NCBI GenBank assembly: GCA_002435875.1
Contig: DIVN01000183.1
Coordinates: 1 to 6,002 of the forward strand
Direction of reading: 5' to 3'
Source of the DNA: Anaerolineales bacterium UBA6131
GTDB lineage: Bacteria > Chloroflexota > Anaerolineae > UBA2200
DNA length: 6,002 nucleotides
This document shows, piece after piece, positions 1 through 5,385 of the stretch. The notes under the pieces are model-generated. The model was not told where the DNA came from. It made no database searches and worked only from the letters and a program-made list of their open reading frames with translations. A program made the translations under genes and the position numbers. Position 1 is the first letter of the stretch. The number at the start of each line of letters is the position of its first letter.

Positions 1-833
1 CTGATCACTACGTTGTGTTCAACCTATATGAGGGACTTTCGGGTGTCCCTGGCGACGAAGCTGAAGCTGCCCGTACTCTCGAACAATTGGGCTACCGCTT
101 CACCGGCGCTCGGAGCCAGGCCCTGGCGCTGGCATTGAACAAAGCACAGGCGGCGGAGCGCCTCAGCCAGGCAGGAGTGCTCACACCTCCGTGGCGCGTG
201 TTTTGTAGTGCGGATCAGGTCTCGGCGGACGCTGTGCAAGCACTGTCATTTCCGTTGATTGTCAAGCCTCTTGCTGAGGACAGCAGTGTCGGAATTGACC
301 TGCAATCGGTCGTCGCTGACCTTGATGCGTTGCGCCACCGCGTGGCGCAGCTCATCGACGCTCAACACCAAGACGCGCTTGTATCGACCTTCATCGATGG
401 ACGCGAGTTCAGTGCGGCGATTTGGGGTAGCCCGCCGGTTGTGCTTCCCGTCTCGGAGATTGACTTTGTTGGGATCGAGAAGCCAGCGGAGCGTATTGTC
501 TCGTTCGCCGCCAAGTGGCAGGCCACTTCAACCGAATACCTGCGGACACCGGTCATCTGCCCAGCCAGGATCACACCAGAGCTGGAGCGGCACATCAAGC
601 AGGTGAGTTTGGCCGCCTGGCGTGCGATCGGAGGTATCGGCTACGGCCGAGTCGACATGCGCGTTCGCGGCGAGCACGTGTTCGTGTTGGAGGTTAACCC
701 CAATCCTTCGCTGGCAGCCGATGCCGGATTTGCCAGGTCAGCACAAGCTGCCGGTTATGAGTATGCCGATATGATCATCAAAATCCTCTCAGACATACCA
801 AAGGAGACGCATGTTTCAGATTCGCCGGGCTGA
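1..833 (+). CDS. D-alanine-D-alanine ligase-like ATP-grasp protein, 5' end outside window
   Basis: The reading frame is open from the left edge (first full codon at 3) and ends at TGA 831-833, giving 276 visible residues. The GTG at 15 is internal: the residues around it (DHYVVFNLYEGL) match the mid-protein DVVFNL.EG motif of Ddl-type enzymes, so the N-terminal domain and true start lie upstream. In order I see the DK/GV.TPPW segment of the ATP-grasp fold, the ATP-binding stretch FPLIVKPLAEDSSVGI, FIDGREFSAAIWG, then the metal-binding end GRVDMRV and VLEVNPNPSL. Ddl enzymes join D-Ala to D-Ala (or D-Lac/D-Ser) with ATP in the cytoplasm. Here the C-terminal motif is EVNPNPSL, not the EINTMPG of classical Ddl, so the carboxylate and amine substrates are uncertain and I withhold the symbol ddl. 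Its 3' end overlaps the GNAT gene by 23 nt, suggesting translational coupling and a shared pathway. Confidence 0.88.
   Translation, partial: DHYVVFNLYEGLSGVPGDEAEAARTLEQLGYRFTGARSQALALALNKAQAAERLSQAGVLTPPWRVFCSADQVSADAVQALSFPLIVKPLAEDSSVGIDLQSVVADLDALRHRVAQLIDAQHQDALVSTFIDGREFSAAIWGSPPVVLPVSEIDFVGIEKPAERIVSFAAKWQATSTEYLRTPVICPARITPELERHIKQVSLAAWRAIGGIGYGRVDMRVRGEHVFVLEVNPNPSLAADAGFARSAQAAGYEYADMIIKILSDIPKETHVSDSPG
801..806 (+). promoter_or_regulatory. Ribosome binding site of the GNAT gene
   Basis: AAGGAG lies 4 nt before ATG 811, inside the last codons of the ATP-grasp gene. It fixes the GNAT start at 811 and shows that the 23-nt overlap of the two genes is genuine. Confidence 0.75.
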
Positions 834-1230
834 AGAGCGAGACCGAAGTGCCATCCTCGGTGCAACACGAGATGTGGGAGTCTTTACCTCAGAAGAGGTA
901 GCCTGTGTAGATGAGCTTTTCCAATCGTACATCAACCGTTCGCCTGCTGACGACTATCGCTTCATAGTATCGGCGGACCCACGCGGACAGGCGGTGGGTT
1001 TCGCCTGCTACGGTGCACACCCGCTGACCGAGGGCACTTACGATCTCTACTGGCTCTGCACTTCTCGACAGGCGCAAGGAAAGGGCGTCGCTGGGGCTCT
1101 CGTCGACCATGTGGCCCAGGACTTGCGGGCGGAACACGGGCGACTGTTGGTAGCAGAGACGAGCAGTACGCCCGAGTATGATCAAGCTCGCGCGTTCTAC
1201 GAGCATCACGGCTTTCGACGCTGGACCTGA
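811..1230 (+). CDS. GNAT-family N-acetyltransferase, interrupted by in-frame TGA near the C-terminus
   Basis: The frame from ATG 811 to TGA 1228 encodes 139 residues. GNAT enzymes move an acetyl group from acetyl-CoA to an amine. The N-terminus FQIRRAEERDRSAI is the usual beta-1/alpha-1 entry. Residues 60-84 (QAVGFACYG...YDLYWLCTS) give strands 3 and 4, and Q87-A-Q-G-K-G92 is the Q/RxxGxG/A acetyl-CoA pyrophosphate loop of motif A. ARAFYEHHGF (126-135) is motif B. The family normally continues past GF with a strand carrying a D.Y..GDD.I.Y.K pattern. Here a TGA comes three residues after the FRR, and exactly that pattern follows in the same frame up to TAG 1294. The gene is therefore truncated, mutated, misread in sequencing, or read through. 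The small-molecule substrate is unknown. The overlap with an ATP-grasp ligase suggests the two act on the same amino-acid or peptide compound. Confidence 0.85.
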   Translation: MFQIRRAEERDRSAILGATRDVGVFTSEEVACVDELFQSYINRSPADDYRFIVSADPRGQAVGFACYGAHPLTEGTYDLYWLCTSRQAQGKGVAGALVDHVAQDLRAEHGRLLVAETSSTPEYDQARAFYEHHGFRRWT

Positions 1231-1296
1231 GTCCCCGACTTTTACCGTCCGGGTGACGACTTGATCATGTATGCAAAGAACCTGGGCACCCCCTAG
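1228..1296 (+). other. In-frame continuation of the GNAT gene after TGA
   Basis: Directly after TGA 1228-1230 the same frame reads VPDFYRPGDDLIMYAKNL followed by GTP and TAG 1294-1296. This is the expected last strand of a GNAT protein, so the intact gene would span 811-1296 and encode 161 residues. CGA (Arg) is one C-to-T transition away from the TGA, and Arg is a plausible residue there. TGA clearly acts as stop elsewhere in the window: the acylphosphatase ends at TGA 2473 with canonical length, and the ATP-grasp gene ends at TGA 831. A global code change is therefore ruled out. Confidence 0.75.
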
Positions 1297-1301
1297 AACA
1301 C

Positions 1302-1351
1302 GGTGCCGTACGTAGCAAGCGCTATTGTCCAGCCGTTAGCGTATGGGCACC
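1302..1351 (+). repeat. Long imperfect inverted repeat, possible terminator without T-tract
   Basis: GGTGCCGTACG (1302-1312) pairs with CGTAT-G-GGCACC (1340-1351). This gives 11 base pairs including one G-T wobble, with G1345 bulged and a 27-nt interior that may fold further. It starts just after the TAG at 1294. GGTGCC 1302-1307 can also pair with GGCACC 1285-1290, which belongs to an 11-nt direct repeat (TGGGCACCCCC at 1283-1293 and 1344-1354), so two mutually exclusive hairpins are possible. No T-run follows, so intrinsic termination is doubtful. It may end the ATP-grasp/GNAT transcript or protect its 3' end. Confidence 0.35.
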
Positions 1352-1386
1352 CCCCTGCTCTGCCGCGGCGGAGGCTTCTTCCAGCT

Positions 1387-1415
1387 TTGGTCGCCTCAGC
1401 GATATGCGTTAGAAT
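1387..1415 (+). promoter_or_regulatory. Possible sigma-70-type promoter for the exonuclease gene
   Basis: TTGGTC (1387-1392), a 17-nt spacer and TAGAAT (1410-1415) make a moderate -35/-10 pair. A transcript would start near 1422, leaving a leader of about 78 nt to the probable start at 1500. The -35 box matches the consensus at only three positions, so confidence is modest. Confidence 0.35.
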
Positions 1416-1486
1416 GAGGACTGCGATTTCCAGCGGTGACTGTTTCGCAGACACCCGGCCCTGGGGTCGCTCCCCCATCTCACTAC

Positions 1487-1502
1487 GGAGGCAGAGGCCA
1501 TC
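1487..1502 (+). promoter_or_regulatory. Ribosome binding site that points to an ATC start codon
   Basis: GGAGG at 1487-1491 is followed after 8 nt by ATC at 1500-1502, the first codon of the conserved N-terminus INIIYFDLETQ. The frame is closed upstream by TGA 1437, and no ATG, GTG or TTG lies between that stop and Met at 1614. The only other weak candidates are CTG codons at 1440 and 1461, neither of which has a suitably placed Shine-Dalgarno sequence. Confidence 0.6.
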
Positions 1503-2027
1503 AACATCATCTACTTTGACCTGGAGACGCAACGCACCCTGGATGAGGTCGGTGGACGCGAGAACATTGCCAAGCTGAGGCTGGCCGCAGCCGTTACCTA
1601 CAGCACCGCGCAGATGGCCTATCACCACTACACGGAGAGCCGGGCACAGGCGCTGATTGAGGAGCTCAGGACAGCGGATCTCGTAGTGGGCTTTAACGTG
1701 CAAGAGTTCGACTATGAAGTGCTAAGGCCATACGGTCTTGATTCCCTACAGCCGACGACCCTTGACATGATGCAGGATCTTGCGCAGCGGCTCGGTTTTC
1801 GTCCTTCACTCTCATCAGTGGCAACCGCCACTTTGCGGATCGGCAAGTCGGCGGACGGGCTGCAAGCAGTGCGCTGGTATCGTCAGGGCCAGTTGGCTAA
1901 GGTCCTGGACTATTGTCAGCGTGACGTCGAGGTCACCAGGGGCGTCCACGAGTTTGGCAAGGCGCAACGGTTTGTCTACTACTGGGATCGTCAGTATCAA
2001 CGACAGATGGTGCCTGTCACCTGGTAG
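1500..2027 (+). CDS. RNase H-like DEDDy 3'-5' exonuclease domain protein, apparent ATC start
   Basis: The product has 175 residues when read from ATC 1500 to TAG 2025. It has the three exonuclease motifs of the DEDDy superfamily: D7-L-E9-T (Exo I), N66 to D71 in GFNVQEFDYEVL (Exo II), and Y138-CQR-D142 (Exo III YxxxD). These four acidic residues would bind two metal ions and cut DNA or RNA from the 3' end. It resembles the small stand-alone RNase H-fold proteins related to the YprB domain and to domains found with helicases; no helicase is encoded here. The first canonical start, ATG 1614 (residue 39), would remove Exo I, so it cannot yield an active enzyme. The well-placed GGAGG argues for ATC at 1500, or for an ATG lost by mutation or base error. 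The gene has its own possible promoter and looks monocistronic. The substrate is unknown. Confidence 0.78.
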   Translation: MNIIYFDLETQRTLDEVGGRENIAKLRLAAAVTYSTAQMAYHHYTESRAQALIEELRTADLVVGFNVQEFDYEVLRPYGLDSLQPTTLDMMQDLAQRLGFRPSLSSVATATLRIGKSADGLQAVRWYRQGQLAKVLDYCQRDVEVTRGVHEFGKAQRFVYYWDRQYQRQMVPVTW

Positions 2028-2139
2028 CCCGGGCACATCGGTCAGGCGCAGGTGGGGCCATCGGATTGCACTGAAGCCGAGCTGGATACTGCCGGCAAAA
2101 GCCAAGTCCCTGTTTGGCCTGCTCATTAGTGCATCGGTT

Positions 2140-2168
2140 TTGGCGCCGGAATGTCGCTTGCGTATAAT
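2140..2168 (+). promoter_or_regulatory. Strong sigma-70-type promoter for the acylphosphatase-fchA-folD gene string
   Basis: TTGGCG (2140-2145), a 17-nt spacer and a perfect TATAAT (2163-2168) predict a start near 2175. The 175-nt gap after the exonuclease gene holds little else: a weak stem GCCAA/TTGGC at 2101-2118 lacks a T-tract. An ATG at 2179 would be almost leaderless from this promoter, which favours ATG 2203 as the acylphosphatase start. No other clear promoter appears before 5351, so this one may drive four genes. Confidence 0.6.
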
Positions 2169-2202
2169 CTCGCAAGCCATGTCACGCCAAGTGAGTCCCG
2201 AG

Positions 2203-2475
2203 ATGATACGACTGCACGCTGTGATACGGGGCGATGTGCAAGGTGTAGGCTATCGCTACCACACAGTTCGGGAGGCCCAAAGCCTTTCACTGGTTGGGTG
2301 GGTTCGGAATTGCCCGGACGGGTCGGTTGAGGTCGTCGCTGAAGGCAGCCCCGAAGCTACACGCCAACTCCTTAGCTGGCTCGAGCGCGGTCCACCTGCG
2401 GCGGAGGTAACGGACGTGAAAGTCGAATGGCAAACGACTGCTGGACGGTACGCTGGCTTTGAGGTTCGATTCTGA
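2203..2475 (+). CDS. acyP: Acylphosphatase
   Basis: The product has 90 residues, the usual length of the family. Acylphosphatases hydrolyse the carboxyl-phosphate bond of acyl phosphates such as acetyl phosphate, carbamoyl phosphate or 1,3-bisphosphoglycerate in the cytoplasm. The signature GDVQGVGYR (residues 10-18) has the phosphate-binding Arg18, and GWVRNCPDGSVEVVAEG holds the catalytic Asn36. I chose ATG 2203 because it follows AAGTGAG with 7-nt spacing and gives the classical length. ATG 2179 in the same frame would add eight residues and sit about 4 nt from the predicted transcript start. The stop overlaps the next start (TGATG, 2473-2477), so translation of the FecR-like gene is probably coupled. 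Whether it acts on an acyl phosphate linked to the one-carbon genes downstream is only a guess. Confidence 0.93.
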   Translation: MIRLHAVIRGDVQGVGYRYHTVREAQSLSLVGWVRNCPDGSVEVVAEGSPEATRQLLSWLERGPPAAEVTDVKVEWQTTAGRYAGFEVRF

Positions 2476-3695
2476 TGCAACGCAATCCACAGCGGTTGGC
2501 ATGGACTGTCACGCTGACTGCTTTGGCTGTCTTCCTCGCACTCGCGATATCCATTCCCCTGAGCATTCGCTTTGTCCTGCACAACGCCACGCGCTCTCAG
2601 CAGGCCAGAATAACCTGCCTGGAAGGCACTGCGGTATTGGAGGACCCCCGAAACGGCACTGCCCTGCCGTTGTTGAAGGGCGAGAGTCTGTCCGTTCCTG
2701 AAGGGACAGTGGTGAGTGTCGACGAGACTGCCGAGGCAGTGGTTACCTTCTTTGACCAATCTTCCGTGCGCCTCTTTCCTCAGACCAGTGTCGTACTGGA
2801 GCAGATGCGCACCCCCCGCTTCAGCTTGAGCCCGCGACCGGCGAACGTCTCCATCACAGCCAAGGGCGGTAGGCTCTGGGCGAATACCGTGCTCCGCGGC
2901 TCATGGCCTGTTGAGTTCTTGGTCAAGAGCATACATGCACACACTCATCTCGCTGAGGACGGGGGCTATACGTTCGAAATCAGCAATCAGCAGACCGAGG
3001 TCATTGTGCAGCGCGGCGCGGCCCAGGTCGCCATGGCGACAGCCATGGATGCCGATTCCTCGACAGTCACCGTGTCATCGCGCCAGCGTACCATCGTGCC
3101 CATCGGGCAGCCACCCCTCACCCCCCTCAAGGCCGAGCGCGACCTTGTTACCAATGGGGACTTTAGTGCGCCGCTTGACAATGGCTGGTTGGCCTTCAAC
3201 GAGCAGGGAGGGGATGGAGGGGAAGTAGACGGCACGGTCTCGCTGATCGTCGATGAGGGCCGACGTGCGGTACGGTTCTTCCGAAGCGGGGGCGAGTACA
3301 ACCATTGCGAGACGATCATCGAGCAGGAAATCAACCGTGACCTGCCAGAGCCACTGACGACCATCAAGGTGCGCTCCAACGTCAAGGTGATCAATCAGAG
3401 CCTTTCTGGCGGTGGCTACCTGAGTTCCGAATACCCTCTGATGATCCGCGTGTTGTACCGCGACGTGTACGGAAACGAGAATGAGTGGATCCACGGCTTT
3501 TACTTTCAGAACCGGGATAACAACCCGACGATGAATAGTCAGCCTATTGAGCAAGGGAAATGGTATTTTTACGAATCCGAGAACCTGCTGGAGGTCCTGC
3601 CAGTACAGCCTCGGCGCATCGTGCGCTTGCGCGTCTATGCGTCCGGTTGGAGCTACGAGAGTATGGTATCAGACATCAGCCTGGCCGTTGAGTAG
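2475..3695 (+). CDS. Membrane-anchored FecR-like domain protein with C-terminal sandwich-type domain
   Basis: The product has 406 residues. A short basic N-terminus (MQRNPQR) is followed by one hydrophobic helix at about residues 10-35 without a clear signal-peptidase site, so the protein is probably anchored with its bulk outside the cytoplasm. Residues of about 45-200 look like a FecR-type beta domain: ITCLEGTAVLE, LKGESLSVPEGTVVSVDETAEAVVTFFDQSSVRLFPQTSV, and a later repeat of strands ending in RQRTIVPIG. From N227-G-D-F onward, with a W about 10 residues later, the pattern is that of a galactose-binding-like or carbohydrate-binding jelly roll, ending in RLRVYASGWSYESMVSDISL. No cytoplasmic anti-sigma domain and no sigma-factor gene are present, so a FecR/FecI-type signalling role is unlikely. 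A role in surface binding or wall attachment is an inference. The start overlaps the acylphosphatase stop by 1 nt, with GAGG at 2461-2464. Confidence 0.75.
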   Translation: MQRNPQRLAWTVTLTALAVFLALAISIPLSIRFVLHNATRSQQARITCLEGTAVLEDPRNGTALPLLKGESLSVPEGTVVSVDETAEAVVTFFDQSSVRLFPQTSVVLEQMRTPRFSLSPRPANVSITAKGGRLWANTVLRGSWPVEFLVKSIHAHTHLAEDGGYTFEISNQQTEVIVQRGAAQVAMATAMDADSSTVTVSSRQRTIVPIGQPPLTPLKAERDLVTNGDFSAPLDNGWLAFNEQGGDGGEVDGTVSLIVDEGRRAVRFFRSGGEYNHCETIIEQEINRDLPEPLTTIKVRSNVKVINQSLSGGGYLSSEYPLMIRVLYRDVYGNENEWIHGFYFQNRDNNPTMNSQPIEQGKWYFYESENLLEVLPVQPRRIVRLRVYASGWSYESMVSDISLAVE

Positions 3696-3710
3696 CGTCA
3701 GCATAACAAC

Positions 3711-3718
3711 AGGGAGGG
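3711..3718 (+). promoter_or_regulatory. Ribosome binding site of fchA
   Basis: AGGGAGGG at 3711-3718 lies 5 nt before ATG 3724. It decides the start against in-frame upstream codons inside the FecR-like gene, such as ATG 3547, which would add 59 residues with no family similarity. Confidence 0.75.
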
Positions 3719-3723
3719 ACGAC

Positions 3724-4347
3724 ATGCTTTCTGACAAGTCCGTGAACATTTTCCTGGATGAGCTAGCCAGCGCCGCCCCAGCTCCAGGTGGAGGAAGTGC
3801 TGCTGCTCTTGCGGCGGCCGTGGGCGCAGCGCTGGTCAGCATGGTGGCGAACCTGACAGTTGGCAAGCAGCAGTACGCCCAAGTGCAGGGGGACATTCAG
3901 AGGATACTGGATCGATCCGAGTACCTTCGGCATCGCTGTGTCGAGCTTCTTGAGGCCGATGTTGCTGTGTACACCCAGGTGTCCGCTGCGTACAAGCTGC
4001 CCCGCGAGACCGAGGGCGAGAAGGAGGCGCGCAGCGCGGCGATCCAGCAAGCGCTGAAGAACGCAACGGCGGTCCCTATGGACCTGGCCGAAGCCTGTGT
4101 CGAGATACTCCGGCTCTGTCCCGAGAGTGCTGAAAAAGGCAACGTGCGCGCCGTCAGCGATGTTGGTGTCGGCGCGCTCATGGCTGAGGCAGCCTTGCGC
4201 GCCGCGGCCCTCAACGTATTGATCAACCTGGGTAGCATCAAGGATGAAGAGTTCGTGCGGACAGGCAAGGCGCGATTGCATGCGCTTCTGGAAGGGCAGG
4301 CCGAACTCAAAGAACAGGTAATGCGCGACGTGGAAGCCAAGTTGTAG
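3724..4347 (+). CDS. fchA: Methenyltetrahydrofolate cyclohydrolase (formiminotransferase-cyclodeaminase family)
   Basis: The product has 207 residues, the length of stand-alone FchA proteins. It belongs to the FTCD_C fold, whose members are either formimino-THF cyclodeaminases or 5,10-methenyl-THF cyclohydrolases. Visible marks are the N-terminal SVNIFLDELASAAPAPGGGS, with the family signature PAPGGGSAAA at 19-28, a helix-rich centre, and the conserved NVRAVSDVGVGALMAEAAL stretch from residue 140. No formiminotransferase domain is fused and no histidine-degradation gene is near. It sits between a FecR-like gene and folD, with fhs downstream, so the cyclohydrolase role (10-formyl-THF to and from 5,10-methenyl-THF) is favoured. 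The neighbouring FolD lacks its cyclohydrolase Lys, which makes FchA the probable sole carrier of this step. The start at 3724 rests on the RBS and on the family N-terminus. It lies 28 nt after the previous stop, consistent with one operon. Confidence 0.9.
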   Translation: MLSDKSVNIFLDELASAAPAPGGGSAAALAAAVGAALVSMVANLTVGKQQYAQVQGDIQRILDRSEYLRHRCVELLEADVAVYTQVSAAYKLPRETEGEKEARSAAIQQALKNATAVPMDLAEACVEILRLCPESAEKGNVRAVSDVGVGALMAEAALRAAALNVLINLGSIKDEEFVRTGKARLHALLEGQAELKEQVMRDVEAKL

Positions 4348-4350
4348 TTG

Positions 4351-4386
4351 AGGTGCACGGTTCGACTGTGGTTCAACCGTGCGTCT
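4351..4386 (+). repeat. Intercistronic hairpin between fchA and folD
   Basis: GCACGGTT (4355-4362) and AACCGTGC (4375-4382) form a perfect 8-bp stem with a 12-nt loop. Four further pairs extend it outward to 4351/4386, two of them G-T wobbles. No T-run follows, so it is not a typical terminator. Lying four nt after the fchA stop, it could mark an mRNA processing or stability site that sets the FchA to FolD ratio. The remaining 47 nt up to folD hold its RBS and no promoter I can support. Confidence 0.5.
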
Positions 4387-4420
4387 GCATCCGTCAGTTA
4401 TGGCAGTCAATCGTAGACTG

Positions 4421-4428
4421 AAAGGAGA
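4421..4428 (+). promoter_or_regulatory. Ribosome binding site of folD
   Basis: AAAGGAGA at 4421-4428 lies 5 nt before ATG 4434 and fixes that start. Confidence 0.75.
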
Positions 4429-4433
4429 CACCA

Positions 4434-5312
4434 ATGACAGCCACGGTTCTCAGCGGCAAGGAACTCTCCAAGACGCTATCTGATGAGCTCAGTGTGAAAG
4501 TTGCGGCCTTCAAAGACGAATTCGGCTATGCACCAACGATCGCCGTTGTGCGTGCAGGAGAGGATCCGGCCTCGGCAAGCTATGCCAGAGCCATTGAGAA
4601 GGCAGCCGCCGGCCGCGGGATGGCATACCAACTGCACACCCTTCCAGAGAACGCTAGCCAGTCCGAGATCGTCGCCCTTGTGCGTGAGCTCAACGCAGAT
4701 CACAGTATCCACGGTATCATGGTTCAGGAACCCCTTCCCAAGGGCATTGACGAAGCGGCCGTCAAGGATGCCCTCTCCCCAGACAAGGACGTAGATGGCG
4801 TTCACCCAGTGAACGCGGGGCGACTGACGCAAGTCGCTCCGGCTGGGCGGCCGCCTATGGTGGGACCATTTTTCGTACCAGCTACGCCGGCGGGCGGCCT
4901 GGAAATCCTCAAACGGAACCATGTAGAGATAAAGGGGAAGCACGCTGTAGTGGTCGGGCGTTCAAACATCGTTGGCAAGCCGATGGCGATGCTGTTGCTT
5001 CGCGAGAGCGCCACAGTTACCATCTGCCACTCTCAGACATCCGATCTTGCCGCAGTTTGCCGGACAGGCGACATCCTGTGCGCAGCAGTCGGCCGGGCGC
5101 AGATGATTCGGGGTGACTGGATCAAACCGGGGGCAGTTGTCATCGACTTTGGCGTCAACTTTGTCGATGGGCAGATGTGCGGCGATGTCGCTTTTGCGGA
5201 GACCGTCGAAGTTGCCTCTATGATCACACCCGTCCCAGGGGGAACTGGTCCCATGACCAACGTCATGCTGCTAAGCAACGTTGTGGAGGCTGCCAAGAAT
5301 CAAGCCACCTAG
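4434..5312 (+). CDS. folD: Methylenetetrahydrofolate dehydrogenase FolD, probably lacking cyclohydrolase activity
   Basis: The product has 292 residues. FolD oxidises 5,10-methylene-THF to 5,10-methenyl-THF with NAD(P)+ and usually also hydrolyses it to 10-formyl-THF. The catalytic domain shows GEDPASASYARAIEKAA, HGIMVQEPLP and PDKDVDGVHPVNAGRL. The Rossmann domain shows VVVGRSNIVGKPMAMLLL (172-189), CHSQTSDL (198-205), and near the end TPVPGGTGPMTNVML. Tyr50, Gln98 and Asp121 of the E. coli enzyme are kept at the same numbers, but position 54, the catalytic Lys, is Ile (ATT 4593-4595). Lys56 is present but is a different, non-catalytic position. This predicts a dehydrogenase without cyclohydrolase activity, matching the presence of fchA just upstream. 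The Arg of GRS is compatible with NADP(H). Residues of about 140-149 form an extra stretch (PPMVGPFFVP) compared with E. coli FolD. The gene ends in tandem stops TAGTAG. Confidence 0.95.
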   Translation: MTATVLSGKELSKTLSDELSVKVAAFKDEFGYAPTIAVVRAGEDPASASYARAIEKAAAGRGMAYQLHTLPENASQSEIVALVRELNADHSIHGIMVQEPLPKGIDEAAVKDALSPDKDVDGVHPVNAGRLTQVAPAGRPPMVGPFFVPATPAGGLEILKRNHVEIKGKHAVVVGRSNIVGKPMAMLLLRESATVTICHSQTSDLAAVCRTGDILCAAVGRAQMIRGDWIKPGAVVIDFGVNFVDGQMCGDVAFAETVEVASMITPVPGGTGPMTNVMLLSNVVEAAKNQAT

Positions 5313-5350
5313 TAGTTAGACAAAACGCTGCCTTCTACTCCCACCTCGGT

Positions 5351-5379
5351 TTGACAAGCATTACGAGGTATGTTAGTAT
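5351..5379 (+). promoter_or_regulatory. Strong promoter for fhs with extended -10
   Basis: A consensus TTGACA (5351-5356) and TAGTAT (5374-5379) are separated by 17 nt, and TG at 5371-5372 forms an extended -10 element. The predicted start is near 5386, about 207 nt before the fhs ATG. It gives fhs transcription that does not depend on folD read-through. Confidence 0.7.
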
Positions 5380-5385
5380 AGGGCG

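Noticed and set aside
811..1296. TGA read as an amino acid through a changed genetic code
   Set aside because: Acylphosphatase ends at TGA 2473 at the exact family length with a TGATG coupling to the next gene, and the ATP-grasp gene also ends at TGA 831, so TGA is a stop in this genome.
1293..1703. Minus-strand ORF of 136 residues across the intergenic region and the start of the exonuclease gene
   Set aside because: The translation shows no recognisable motif and lies antisense to the conserved Exo I and Exo II region.
1780..2202. Acylphosphatase fused to a long N-terminal extension from ATG 1780
   Set aside because: This stretch is the shadow of the exonuclease gene plus non-coding DNA. 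The promoter at 2140-2168 and the 90-residue length support a start at 2203.
3547..3723. FchA starting at ATG 3547
   Set aside because: The added 59 residues lie wholly inside the FecR-like gene in another frame and show no family similarity. AGGGAGGG before ATG 3724 and the family N-terminus fix the start there.
3763..4434. Minus-strand ORFs (up to 223 residues) opposite fchA
   Set aside because: They are mirror frames of a well-supported gene in GC-rich DNA, with no domain pattern or RBS.
5313..5350. Intrinsic terminator after folD
   Set aside because: No stem with a following T-run is visible between the tandem stops and the fhs promoter, so read-through into fhs remains possible.
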